Shown here one piece after another: positions 1-25,621 of a stretch of DNA of 64,000 bases. The notes under the pieces were generated by a model. It was given only the letters and a program-made list of their open reading frames with translations, made no database searches and was not told the DNA's origin. A program made the translations under genes and the position numbers. Source of the DNA: Amaranthus tricolor (Eukaryota; Streptophyta; Magnoliopsida; Caryophyllales; Amaranthaceae); assembly GCF_026212465.1 (NCBI RefSeq), contig NC_080056.1, forward strand, positions 20,077,036-20,141,035. Reading direction: 5' to 3'. Every line of letters begins with the position of its first letter. The stretch's first letter is position 1.

Positions 1-93
<93 letters not shown>
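1..93. repeat. (TA)n microsatellite
   Basis: Almost pure TA dinucleotide run broken once near position 23. It starts at the window edge, so its true length is unknown. It lies downstream of the CACTA protease remnant. From 94 to 262 I see only AT-rich sequence with no gene. Confidence 0.95.
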
Positions 94-95
<2 letters not shown>

Positions 96-262
96 CTTTT
101 CTCGTTAATTATTAATAAATAATCCAATGATTAATGTACAATGTAATAACCAATGATAATCACCAATTATCACCAATAATCACCAACTAATATATATATA
201 CACTCTCGATCGTATATATAATAATATACATATACAAAAGTCCTAAATCTAAACTTATTACA

Positions 263-578
263 TTATTTACCAAGAACAAAATTAGCAAGATACACGACAA
301 TCTTGTCTTTCAATTCGTGCATTTCCCCATCTCTCAAAGGGCGTGTTTCCCTTGGAGTGTCGTATCAAACCTATAATATAATATTGAATTAAATGATACA
401 TAAACATTAAATTTTACATACCAATAATAAATATATAATATTATAATTTAAGAACGTAACAAATACTTACGACATCAATGTTTTCGACTCCAACCTCCTT
501 CACGGATTGTAAGATATCGTCCATGTATTTGAGAGTGTAGTAGCCGCAATCAACGGTATTATAATCTTGTCGAAAGCA
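263..578 (-). pseudogene. Ulp1-like (C48) cysteine protease remnant of CACTA element
   Basis: Two exons can be read. Exon 480-578 follows an acceptor (CTCTTAG) and encodes a stretch containing NTVDCGYYTLKYM, which carries the Cys of the Ulp1/SUMO-protease triad in its usual DCGYY setting; it ends at a canonical GTAAGT donor (after 480). The second exon (about 263-371) continues with RETRPLRDGEMHELKDK and ends at a TAA at 263-265. Its second codon is TGA, best explained as CGA to TGA. Many plant CACTA elements carry a Ulp1-like domain; its role in transposition is not settled. The upstream part with the catalytic His and Asp is missing, replaced by the 169-bp tandem array, so this copy cannot be active. 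Confident for the family, less for exact exon limits. Confidence 0.65.
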
Positions 579-600
579 CTAAGAGAAAATAGATGTTAGT

Positions 601-1275
601 GCCAAAAAAGCTTTAAAACCCTTAAAATCGCAACTTAGCACGTAATTTTAAGCATATAACTATGATTTTCAATTCTAACCACTTCAACACAATGATATTA
701 ATCAAATAATGTTGTGTGCCAAAGTTTCTTGCAAAACAAATCAAGTTTGAGATAGTTTATGCGCGAAAGTACCAAAAAAGCTTTAAAATACTTAAAATCG
801 CAACTTAGCACGTAATTTCTAACATATGACTATGATTTTCAATTCTAACCACTTAAACACAATAATATATACTAAATAGTTTTGTGTGCCAAGTTTCGTG
901 CAAAACAAACCAAGTTTGAGATACTTTATGCGCGAAAGTGCCAAAAAAGCTTTAAAACCCATAAAATCGCAACTTAGCACGTAATTTCAAGCATATGACT
1001 ATGATTTTCAATTCTAACCACTTCAACACAATAATATATACCAAATAGTTTTGTGTGCCAAATTTCGTGCAAAACAAACCAAGTTTTAGATATTTTATGC
1101 GCGAAAGTACCAAAAAAGCTTAAAAACCCCTTAAAATCGCAACTTAGCACGTATAACATATGACTATGATTTTCAATTCTAACCACTTCAACACAATAAA
1201 AGTTTTGTGTGCCATGTTTCGTGCAAAACAAACCAAGTTTGAGATACTTTATGCGCGAAAGTACCAAAAAAGCTT
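601..1275. repeat. 169-bp tandem repeat array (about 4 copies)
   Basis: The phrase (G/A)CCAAAAAAGCTT recurs at 601, 771, 940, 1109 and 1263, giving a unit of about 169-170 bp (last unit about 154 bp). Each unit also holds ATCGCAACTTAGCACGTA, CATATGACTATGATTTTC and TTATGCGCGAAAGT. The array sits exactly between the broken end of the TNP2 remnant and the Ulp1-like exon. Short ORFs here on the minus strand are artefacts of the repeat. Confidence 0.9.
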
Positions 1276-1284
1276 AAAAAAACT

Positions 1285-3573
1285 GGACCCAAAAGCTTGA
1301 TCTCACGAACGAGATGGACAATAAGATGAACCATTATGTCAAAGAAAGAAGGTGGAAAATACATCTCAAACTTGCATAAAGTTATAATTACGTCGACTTG
1401 AAGAGCATCAAGTTGAAAGGGATCAAGAACTTTACTACAAATTGTGTTGAAGAACGAACATAGCTCGGTAATAGCATATCTCACATGTTTTGGCAATATT
1501 CCACTGATTGCAATTGGTAAGAACACTTGCATCATTACATGGAAATCGTGAGATTTCGTGCTTCCGAACTTCAACTCACCATTTAGGGTCACAAATCTTT
1601 CATGTTGGATGAGTACCCATACGGAACCTAATGCCATACAAAGACTTACAAAATGCCCACTTTTCTACTTTGGACAATGTGTAGCAAGGTGGAGGCAATT
1701 AAACTTTTTCATTACTCATCTTCTTCTTACTTTCCTTTCCCTTGTTACTACCACCAAATTCATCAGCTTTATTTCATTTCTTATTCACCTTAACATGTGC
1801 CCACAACTCCGAACGAACACCCTTGCATTCAAACCAATCTCGCACGGCCTTAACATCCTTTGTCTTACCCGGAATGTTCATGAGAGTCCCAAGTATGGCA
1901 TCGCATACATTTTTATCTATATACATAACGTCAAGACAATGCCTAACCTGTAGATCTCTCCAATATGGATGCTTCCAAAAGATTGATTCTTTTTTCCATA
2001 ATCGGTCTTATCCCCCTTGCACTTACCCTGTTTTACTAAATACAGTCTCAACTCCCTTAACTATTCATAAACCTCATAACCGGTCAACGATCAATGAGCT
2101 ACACGGTCCTCAACCTCCCCATTGAACATCTTCTTCTTCTTATGATATTAGTGATCTCATGGGAGGAACTTTCGATGGTGCATGCATACGTGTTTGCACT
2201 TAGGAATCCACATGGATTCCATGTCCTCGATACATATTGGGCATGCTTTCTTCCCTTTGTTCTTATACCCAGATAAGTTTCCATATGCCGGAATTCATTA
2301 ACAGTGCATAAAAGCATTGCACGCAAGGTGAACTCCTCATTAGCATATGCATCAAACATGGAAACGCTTTTATCCCACATCTTTCTCAAATCCTCATCAA
2401 GAGGTGCAAGATATACATCTATGTCATTGCCAGGTTGTTTAGGACCCAAGATAAGAAGTGAAAGCATAATGTTCTTACGCTTCATACACAACCAAGGTGG
2501 CAAATTATAGATCATTAACAGTTTTGGCAAAGTACTATGTTGAGAACTAAGATTTCCGAATAGGTTTATTCCATCCGTACACAGTCCGAGCCTTAAATTA
2601 CGAATTTCATCCCCAAAAGTCTTATGCAACCTATCAATACTCTTCCACTCCGGAGAATCAGATGGATGTGTGAGCAAGTGACCTTTCTTCACCCTATCTA
2701 CATGCCACCTTAAATTTAACGCATCTTCTTTATACAAAACAAGCGCTTGAATCTAGGTATTATTGAAAGATACCACAATACCTTAGCCGGGGGCCCTTTA
2801 GCATCCCGAGCCCCTTTACGCTTGTAGCGCGATAACCCACACCTAGGACACTCTTCTAAGTTCTCGTTTTCATTCCGATACAATACACAATCATTCGGAC
2901 ACACATGAATCTTCTGGTACTCTAAGCCGAAAGGGCACATGAGCTTTTTGGCATAATATGTTGACTTTGGAAGTTCATTTCCCTCAAGAAGCATCTCACC
3001 TAACGCTTTTAATAACAATGTGAAACTAGCATCACTCCAACTGAACTTTGACTTAATGTTGAAAATTGTCAACATTGCTGTTAGTTTGGTGAACTTTGTA
3101 CATCCAGGGTACAAAGGTCTTTGAGAAGTTTCTGTCAACAAGTCAAAAGCACGAGGATGTTTTCCTAACTCATCCTCGACTCCCTCCATCATCTCATCAA
3201 CACGATCCACATCCTCATAGACATTATCTTCATCTGTCTCATACCCATCAACACGATCTACTACATCCTCGTTGACATCGGCCACATTATTGACATCCTC
3301 AAAAAATCCTTTTCTCTTTGTAAACTCCCTCCTTCACCATGCCAAACCCAAACATGATATTGAGGCCTAAACCCACGTCGAAGTATGTGCTCTCTAAAGA
3401 TATGAACACTATATACCTTTAACACATTGCCACAAGTGACACATAGGCAATAAAACTCAACTCCCCCGTCCTAACTTGATGTTCAATCAAGCAATACTAC
3501 AAAATTCTAATACGCCATCAATAAATTCTGACGATTCAATGCTTCCATAAATCCAAGAACGATATTTTGTCAT
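1285..3573 (-). pseudogene. TNP2-type CACTA transposase remnant
   Basis: Read on the minus strand in several frames. The start at 3573 begins an N-terminal transposase-associated domain (MTKYRSWIYGS at the start, a CLCVTCGN Cys pair, and WVWHGE near 3330). Next comes an acidic linker (2716-3285), then the tnp2 core (2099-2737, with RLGLCTDGINLFGN and YNLPPWLCMKRK). It continues through WKHPYWRDLQ and HCLDVMYIDKNVCDAILGT (about 1850-1990, different frame) into a DUF4218 region (about 1300-1600, with LCKFEMYFPPSFFDIMVHL). Frameshifts and stops break it at about 2100, 1640 and elsewhere. The coding sequence ends abruptly after a LLGPV motif, where the 169-bp tandem array begins. The intact family protein binds subterminal repeats and cuts CACTA ends in the nucleus; this copy is dead. 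Confidence 0.85.
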
Positions 3574-4899
3574 CCCAAGTGTGATTAATTAATTCAAAAC
3601 AAAATTAATACACAACTTTTAACATATATACTTAACGAACTCTAATTAACCACAAAATTAAGTAATAATCATTCATTTAACCCTAATTTACAATATTAAT
3701 AATAAACCATCATAATCTATAAATTGTTCAAAAAATATGTATATTCTAATAAGAAGATTGTTTTAACCCAAATTAACACTAATAATAATAAATTTAACCA
3801 TAAACAACCCTAATTAAACCTAATTTACAAACTATAAAAAAATTATGATAAATTTAAAACTTAAAAACCACAACTACATACACATTCATAAATAAAATGA
3901 AGAAATTACTTAAAAATATAAAAAAAATGAAATGCATGATAAATTTAAAACTTAAAAACAACAACTACATACACATTGATAAATTATGATAAATTTAAAC
4001 CTAATTTACAAAATCAAAATGAAAATTATACCTTGAATTTTCGTGGGTTTTGGGTTGTGTATAACCTATACAATGAGAAAAAAATAAAAGTAGTATAAAA
4101 AAAACTAAGCCCTAAAACACAATTAATGAAGGTTGAACAACAATGGGTTTGAGAACTAAGCTTTAAAAATTATACCTTGAAGAAGAGCAACAACTGAGCC
4201 CAAATTTCGTGGGTGTAAGAAGAGCAACAACAATGGGTTTTTCTTTAGGTATGTAAGCAGTAGATGATGAAGAAGAGCAAGAAGTAAGGTGATGAAGAAG
4301 AGCAAGAACTAAGATGATGAAGAAGAGCAAGAACTAAGATGATTGTAGCTTGAAGAAATAGTCGTGGTTTGAAGAAGACAGTAGGTTTAATGAAACAGAA
4401 TAAAGGTTTTGCATTGTAACGTTAAAAGGCACGTTTTTAAAAGGGTTAATATTGCGGGCAACCTTAAAACCACGGCATTGGATGTGTCCAAATTGTTATA
4501 TGTTGCGGGCACCATAAAAACCGCAGTATTTGTTTGTCTATTTTTTTTCCTATTTATTGCTGCGTATATAAAAAACCGCAGCAAATGATTAGCAGCAAAT
4601 ATGTTTTTTTTTCCCTAGTGATATATGAGTACTTGGAATAAATTGAGAGAAAGATTAAATAAAAATCAAACAATTGATGAAAGTTTGCAGAAAGAGGTTG
4701 TGAAAGTAAAAGAGCGTATGAAACAAGTTTTTTTAGAATATAATGTTCTACTCCCTAAAATATCTTGTTTCACATAACTTAGCTTTTACAGGATCCAATG
4801 ACAGAATTTATCAAGATAGCAATGGCAATTTATGAGATTAGGATTAAATTTGTCTCACGGTAACTATTAGTTAAATTTTTATTGATGCAGTCAATAGAA

Positions 4900-5240
4900 C
4901 GAGAATGTGAGAATTGAATTGATGGGGTTTAAATCTGATAGTTAATCAATAGAGCGAGAGTTTAAGATTAACAAAATCCCTTTTATTTACATATTTAATC
5001 CGACATTTCATAGATAATGATTGTAGTTCGTTCATACGAGAATTTAAGTGATACCCAACATCCTAGATTCATTTCATCATACATTAAACTTAATTTTATC
5101 GCATTCCTTAGTTAATTAGCTTAAAGACTATCACTTATATATTTTTCTCAACAATATAATTAGTAAGTTGATTAGCTAACCTGAGATCGACTCATTAGCT
5201 ACACGTGCACCGTACTCTTACGGTTAACATATTTTACACA
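4900..5240 (+). repeat. Ty3/gypsy LTR remnant
   Basis: The stretch ATCGCATTCCTTAGTTAATT (5099-5118) and GCTACACGTGCACCGT plus CTTACGGTTAA (about 5199-5228) match the kind of sequence found near the 3' end of Athila-type LTRs. The reverse complement of 62590-62680 carries the same series (GCTACACGTACACCGTTCGC, then CTTACGGTTAA). No matching second LTR, PBS or target duplication was found, so this is an old solo LTR or fragment. The rest of 4620-6219 is AT-rich with no gene. Confidence 0.45.
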
Positions 5241-5631
5241 AAAAAACTTCTCATGAAGTGTAATAAGTTTATAATTGAAGTGAAATAATAAAAAAGTGCA
5301 AAATCGTTTAAAATCCTAAGAGTTGGATAACTCGAGATTAGCCATTAGTCGTGAACTTTGTAAACAAGCAATTTTTTTTATTTACTTTTAATTTTCCAAT
5401 ATAAATTATGTTATATTCAGTTCCCCGCAAAATATAGGCTACTATTCAGAACCCTTACAAATAAATTTGATTATAGCTCATACTCTATTCAACCTCATCT
5501 TCGTAGGTCCAAAATAATTTATTAATGAATGTCTAGATTTTCTAAACAATTTAACAACTTTACAAAAATTGTTTTAATACTACTTTAGGAAGGTACGTTT
5601 CACGTGCCATACTCTCAATAATAACCCTAAC

Positions 5632-5945
5632 AACACGTTTGGTTAGTGGTACTAAATTGTGGTAATGAGAATGATTTATAGTGTAAAATTTCATCAAAAG
5701 TTTTATGTCATTACCATGATGATACTTTGATCACAAAAAATTTTTTTAGTTTACAAATTTCTATTACCATCGAATACCACCTCTCCCAATGGTAATGAAT
5801 AGGAATGAATTTTATAAAGAAAAGAAGATCATTGAAGTTAGACAAGCGGCCATCAAAGTAGCCAAGAGATTTTTTAATCAAAATTACATTAATTTTCATT
5901 TCGATTACCACTATTTATTAACACTTACCAAACTGGCCGTAAGAT
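5632..5945. mobile_element. MITE-like inverted-repeat element
   Basis: The left end (ACGTTTGGTTAGTGGTACTA with AATTGTGGTAATGAGAATG after it) resembles the reverse complement of the right end (CAGTTTGGTAAGTGTTAATA then AATAGTGGTAATCGAAATG). The unit is about 310 bp without coding capacity. Exact ends and target duplication were not resolved. ORFs on both strands here are shadows of the inverted repeat. Confidence 0.5.
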
Positions 5946-6219
5946 TAATGATATTTACGATTATGATTTCAAATTACCAATCCATGTTCAATATTTAGAT
6001 CAATCTAAACTTAAAAATAAAGAAATGGAATGACATAAAACATGAAAAACATTATTATTACTGGATAGAAAAAGTCGTACATAAAATATCAAGAAAAAAT
6101 CAGCAAATAACACAATATAGAAGAAAAGCAAAGGAAAAAAAAGTTCCAAATAAAAACAAACACACACACACAAATTAAACATACAACACAAGAAACATTA
6201 TTAATACTCGTGGTAAAGA

Positions 6220-19379
<13,160 letters not shown>

Positions 19380-19460
19380 TTCTACCACAAACTGCTATTA
19401 ATAAACACCAAAATATAATGTAAAGACAGAAATGCGTGAACCACTATTCTATACTACGTA

Positions 19461-19470
19461 CTATATATAG
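19461..19470 (-). promoter_or_regulatory. Candidate TATA box of the terpene synthase
   Basis: CTATATATAG on the minus strand, about 80 bp upstream of the ATG at 19379. This is the only clear TATA motif at a suitable distance for a short 5' leader. The surrounding segment AATGCGTGAACCA...TACTAC is duplicated at about 19563-19588. Confidence 0.5.
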
Positions 19471-19491
19471 GGTTATTAAGCTCAGCCAAAT

Positions 19492-19899
19492 GAATTATTG
19501 ATTTCTATTAATATATAATATCATTAGACAATAATGGGCCCCTTATATATAATTATAATCCAATGCGTGAACCATTACTCTATACTACATTAATTTCTAT
19601 TAATATATAATATCATTACACTATAACCGCCCTCTTATATATAATTATAATCCATCCGTCAAGAAACCAATTTAATCAAAAGCTTTGGCTTATGGTTGAA
19701 TTTTCAAGATATTTTCCTCACACGAAAGCCAATTGAATTAGAAGTGTGGATGCGTATAGGCGCTAAATATTTCACTTTAAATAAGGAGTGATTGAGATTC
19801 GAACTCATAAAGTGACGATGATGAACTGAATTATTGATTTCTATTAATATATAATATTATTAGACAATAACGGCCCCTCTTGTATATAATTATAATCCA
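19492..19899. repeat. Three imperfect direct repeats upstream of the terpene synthase
   Basis: Copies at 19492-19562, 19590-19653 and 19826-19899 share TTTCTATTAATATATAATAT, then ATTA(G/C)AC, and end TATATAATTATAATCCA. They lie 110-520 bp upstream of the start codon. Between copies 2 and 3 sits unrelated sequence. Confidence 0.8.
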
Positions 19900-20086
19900 T
19901 CTCTCCCAATTAATCAGCATCATTTATTTTTAAATGTAAATTAGTAAAACAAAATTGAGTTGAATAATGAAAACAAAAATAAGTGGATTCTAAAAATAAG
20001 AGAGTTAAGATGAAAAGAGATTAAGTTTATGTATGTTATTTAATGAAAACAAAAATAAGTGAATTGTAAAAATAATGAAAACAAAA

Positions 20087-20310
20087 GCGCTTGTAGCTCA
20101 ATGGATAGAGCATCTGCTTGTGGAGCGGATTGTTTGGGGTTTGACCTCTACTAGGCGTAGGTATCAATTAGGGGGTTTTTTAACTGTGTGCATCTCTCTT
20201 CACTCCCTCCTTAAAGGAATCGGTATGATTTGTCCGTATCCTTCAAGAAAAAATGAACCCCCACCCGAGCCCTACCTTGTGCGGAATACTGAGAGTGTCC
20301 TTTTTATTTA
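20087..20310 (+). mobile_element. tRNA-derived SINE
   Basis: The head (20087-20160) looks like a tRNA: acceptor-like GCGCTTG pairs with TAGGCGT through wobbles, the D-arm is TAGCTCAATGGATAGAGC, and an anticodon stem encloses TTGTGGA. RNA polymerase III A box TAGCTCAATGG (20094-20104) and a B-box-like GGTTTGACCTC (20138-20148) are present. A non-tRNA body follows up to about 20310 (ending before TTTATTTAAAAG). The T-stem is mismatched and the TTC is TTT, so it is not a working tRNA. Target duplication not resolved because the flanks are A-rich. Confidence 0.6.
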
Positions 20311-20583
20311 AAAGAAAGAGAGTGATATTATTGTAAAAAAATGAAATAAAATTAATGGGAGGGATTAAAATGAAAACTGATCCTAATTAATAGGTGTTGA
20401 GGGAGTAGTTATATATACTAACTGAGTTGTTGATTTGGTTGGATTTGCGCATCCTAAATAGTAACTAAAAACAAGAAGAAAGTTTTATATTAGTAAAATC
20501 AACAATAGCTGGTCTTGAATGAGACGGATAGATGGACTCATGTGATTAGCACATTTTTGTTATTGATCAATTTAATTTAAAGT

Positions 20584-21632
20584 AGGAAAAACTGTTATGA
20601 ATAATCCAACTTAGTTTTCAATACCTGTCAATAATCTCACATTTTGAAATTTTTTTAATAATTCAACCTTTATTTTCAGTTTGTTTCCAATGGACCCTTC
20701 AAAAAATAACATGTTATATCAGGTTACCTCTTATCATCTTCCTTCTTTATAATAATCCAATTTATTTTCCATTATTAGTCAATAATCCCACCTTTAAGAT
20801 TTTTTTAAATAATCCAACCTTTGCTTTCAGTTTATTGTCAATGGACCCTTCAAGAAGCTAAATAAAATTGGTACAATTTTTCAAGCTTATGAAGTTGATC
20901 ATTGTATAAATAGTAATTGTCTTTACATACATATCCCATCAACTAGGGGTGTTAAAAAAATTCGACCCACTGACACACATCCTAAATGGCGGGTCAATTT
21001 TTTTTAAAAATAATATGAGCCTTAACCGGATTGGGTCATGGAAAACAAAATACATTGACTCGGGTACCCTCCGACCCGTTATGTATTAGCTTTGTCCAGT
21101 TGAAATTTACACGTAAAAATTTTATAATCAATATAATTATAAAAAATTAATAATAGTCGTATGTATTCCACTTTAATTCCTTCAAAGTATACTACCCATT
21201 TTAATCAGTTCCAAAAAGAAATTGAGCATTTTAAAAATTGTGGATTTGTTGATAATAATTGAAGAGAAAAGGTGTTAAAAAATTTAAAAAGACTTAATAT
21301 GTATAAATGAGATATGTTGGATTATTATAAACTAGTGGCAAAGAGAAATTGAGTATTTAGCTTCTTTTAAGGGTCCATTGGCAATAAAATGAAAATAAAG
21401 ATTTGATTATTAAAAATAATTCAAAAGGTGGAATTATTGGCAGATAGGTTGAATTATTATAAAGATGGAAAAGATGAGAAGTAACATCATATAACAAGTT
21501 ATTTTCTTAAGGGTCTATTGGCAACAAACTGAAAGCAAAGATTGAATTATTAAAAAAATTTCAAAAGGTTAGATTATTGACAGATAATTAAAAATAGATT
21601 GGATTTATTCATAATAATTTTTCTTTTAAATT
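20584..21632. mobile_element. Long inverted-repeat DNA element
   Basis: The left arm (about 20584-20870) and right arm (about 21340-21632) are reverse complements of one another with many small differences. Markers: ATGAATAATCCAAC against GGATTTATTCAT at the ends; TTTCAATAATCTCAC types; CCAATGGACCCTTCAA against AAGGGTCCATTGG, repeated twice in each arm. So each arm is itself a tandem duplication of a ~150-bp unit. The centre (about 20942-21115) holds CTAGGGGTGTTAAAAAA and GACCCACTGACAC...GACCCGTTATG, resembling a small hAT-like insert. No coding capacity. A Mutator-like origin is possible. Confidence 0.6.
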
Positions 21633-21639
21633 ATTATTA

Positions 21640-22690
21640 AACATAAAAGTGGTTTACTAAAAGTCAATAACCCTAATAGTTGAAGGGATTTTAAATTAAC
21701 TGATAGTTTCGTGTAGTTTTGGTAAATGATAGATAAATTATTAATACCATTATTAAATTTTCCGAAAAATAATTGCAAATATTGCGCTTCGATATAAAAT
21801 AAAATAAAATAAAATAAAAAGAAAAATATTATGCTTTCTGAATTTTAAACTTCTCAGACACAGTGAAAGATTGAAAATATCAATTACAACTGTAGCAAAT
21901 AATTGTTTTAATAGTAAAAACGTGCAAAATATTCAGACTTTCTGATTTTTTAATTTAAACATTGTCAATTACTGAAAATATCAATGTCAACTGTAGCTAA
22001 TAATTGTTTCTGTTGAATGAGAGCCGAAGTAAGAGTCAACAAACAATAATGAAATAATAAAGAAATTCAATGCAAACAATAAGAAAATGACACATGAAAT
22101 TTAACGTGATTTACTATCAATGTGATAGCTACGTCCATCGGCACCGAGATTAAATAATTTCACTATGAACGCAAAGAATGGCTCTCTTGTGATCTCTCTC
22201 AATTTGTGAATCATACAACCCTAGCACTAATAGGAGGAGATATATATACTAAATCCTAACTAAAAGATAGTTGGGCTTCAAAAAACTCAAATAACCGTCA
22301 AAAAAGCCACGAGAAAATAAGCAACACACATAACCGTCAAAAGTGACGAGTCGTCTCCAGTGAGCAATGACTCGTTGCAACAAGCGACGAGTCGTCTCCA
22401 AAATGTCACGACTCATGGCAAAGTTTTGACCCAAAAATGTGACTTCAGTGAGGAAGCCACGACTCGTCGCTTTCTCTACTTTAGAAGCGACGAGTCGTCA
22501 CCTAGCCTCTGACCCACATCTTCACTCGTTCTTCTTAACTTCATCTCGAACCACGATCAAAACTCAATTCAAGTCACCAATCATCAACAGTTTCAATAGT
22601 GATAACATTTCACATCGTAACCAATTATTCGTTCTCATGTGTTTTCAGTAATTTCCATATTTATATTTAGCACCTTATCTGCGATATTTT
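21640..22690. other. Non-coding region with LTR-like fragment and repeated GACGAGTCGTC motif
   Basis: The first part is AT-rich. Around 22080-22240 the words AACGTGATTTACTATC, GATAGCTACGTCCATCGG and AATGGCTCTCTTGTGATCTC resemble the transcribed part of an antisense copia LTR, but I could not find its ends. From 22340 to 22502 the palindromic word GACGAGTCGTC or close variants occurs at least four times. No gene is supported; ORFs here are short and overlap on both strands. Confidence 0.4.
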
Positions 22691-22696
22691 CTAGTT

Positions 22697-24220
22697 TGAA
22701 AGTGTTTCTCTGAAGACTCAACTCTCTTAAATGATGATAATTAAAAACACATATTGATAAAACAAATAAATTAAGTAATTATATTTAGTTGTTTATGATA
22801 GTCTAAAATCATATTGGATATAAACCGAATATTTGATATATATGTTTATGCTCAAATTATTGGTAACTTAAGTTTATCTTATGATTAAATTTATAAGTCT
22901 TGAAGTTAGTTTCAATGTCTTGAAGATAATTATGTTTATACTAAGTTTAGTTTCGTAAATATATTTGAAATATTTTAATAGGTCAAGGTTCATTAAAATT
23001 AACTTTGAAATATTTTTATAGGTCAAGGTTCATCAAAATTTACTTTGATATTATTTGAAATTAAGTTTGAATATATTATAACACGTCTTATCTTAAACGA
23101 TTGGATATTTTATATTTGAATTTGAATTTAAAATATATGTTTAAGATATTTGAATGATTAAATGTTAAAGTACAAGGTACACACATTTTGTTAATTATAG
23201 TACACAGTTATATTTGAATTTAACTTAGTTGTTAAGCTAATTAAAGAGTTTCCTATAAATAAGATGGTAATTTAAATTGATACTAAAAATAGGAAATGAC
23301 TATTTGAATCAATGCTAAATATAGGAATTAATTTGAATAAGTGTTTACACGTCGATTAATCTGATTTTTGCTTAGTTTTCATTATCTTGTATGAGTACTA
23401 ACGTGATAGCATAGTATTGGTTATCAAAGACAAATTACAATACCTAATGATGAAATTATATAAGTTGTCAGTATAGGTTAGTTTGACATAAAGCTCAAGG
23501 TCTTGAAGACTGGCACTGAATATCCAGATCAACAAAATTTAACGGATGAAGCTTTCTTGCTCTACAAGGATGTGTTGAGGCGTAACATCTAAAAATACAA
23601 GGCTTCATTTCAGAATTAAGAATACACCTCTATGCACATCTTCCTACAATATTCTCTCTTGACTTAAGATTTAAAATTCTCTAAGTATTAAAAAGAGTTG
23701 TAATTCTCAATTCATGTAGCTTTTACAATTTGTAATAGACTTAAGTGTTAAAAAGAGTTAGATTATTTTCATAGTTTAATACGCTTAACTTAGAATACTT
23801 TTCAAAGTGTTCAACTTGTAATCTCTATTGAGAGATTAGGATTTGCTTTTATTAAAGAGACTTGTAATACGGTTCTTCTTCAAGGGGAAGAACGCGGTGT
23901 GAGGAGATAGTGAGATCTTCTTGTTTGTATTAAAGTCGGATTAATAAAAGGCGTTGAAATCCTACTTGTTGAAAGAAAACCCATAGGCGGGGAGTAGGTT
24001 GTTTGGAACCGAACCTCGTTAACATATCGTGTGTTATTCTTAAAGTTTATTTTCCGCACATACGTTATTTTTTTACGAATTGACTCAAAACTTTCCCAAA
24101 GAACATTTTTGAAAGACTCCTCAATCTCTTGAGATAAGCTTCTAGACAAAAATTTTAAACGCCCATACTCTCTATTCACCCTCCCTCTAGAGAGTATTTG
24201 ACCTCCTATCAACTTTTATT
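22697..24220 (+). repeat. Copia-type LTR, copy 1 (family A)
   Basis: Starts TGAAAGTG and ends near CCTATCAACTTTTA. It matches 38149-39645 over its length. Shared landmarks: ACTCTCTTAAATGATGATAA, CAAGGTTCATTAAAATTAAC, GGAACCGAACCTCGTTAA, TTATTTTCCGCACATAC, CCCATACTCTCTATTCACC, CTCTAGAGAGTATTTGACC. The end with TTCACCC and CTCTAG followed by a 'GACC' word is typical of large plant copia (SIRE/Maximus-like) LTRs, so the strand is likely plus. No primer binding site follows and no target duplication is seen. Confidence 0.75.
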
Positions 24221-25516
<1,296 letters not shown>

Positions 25517-25621
25517 AATGAGAAGGGTGTTGAAAATGAGAAGGATGTTGAAAATGAGTAGGACTCTATACTCTTAATTTCACTACAATAAAAAAAAATC
25601 TATGTTCGTAATTGAGCCGAA

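Larger units (their letters stand above)
1..4619 (-). mobile_element. CACTA (En/Spm) transposon, right-hand part, decayed
   Basis: The element terminus is at 4619: read on the minus strand the sequence begins CACTAGGGAAAA and is followed by subterminal repeats containing TGCTGCGG/CCGCAGCA (4440-4610), the hallmark of CACTA ends. Inside, on the minus strand, come a TNP2-type transposase remnant (1285-3573) and a Ulp1-like protease remnant (263-578). The opposite CACTA end is not present, so the element runs off the left edge or was cut. Region 3580-4440 is AT-rich non-coding element sequence containing a GAAGAAGAGCAAGAA short tandem repeat at about 4263-4342. The same subterminal motifs and the phrase TTTTCGTGGGTTTTG recur in the CACTA derivative at 31025-33196, so the two are related. 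Confidence 0.8.

Noticed and set aside
974..1267. Repeated short ORFs on the minus strand.
   Set aside because: Frames of the 169-bp tandem array; repeats give similar peptide twice.
20087..20160. A functional tRNA gene (anticodon GTG, His).
   Set aside because: T-stem is mismatched, the TTC is TTT, and a non-tRNA body continues directly, so it is a SINE head.
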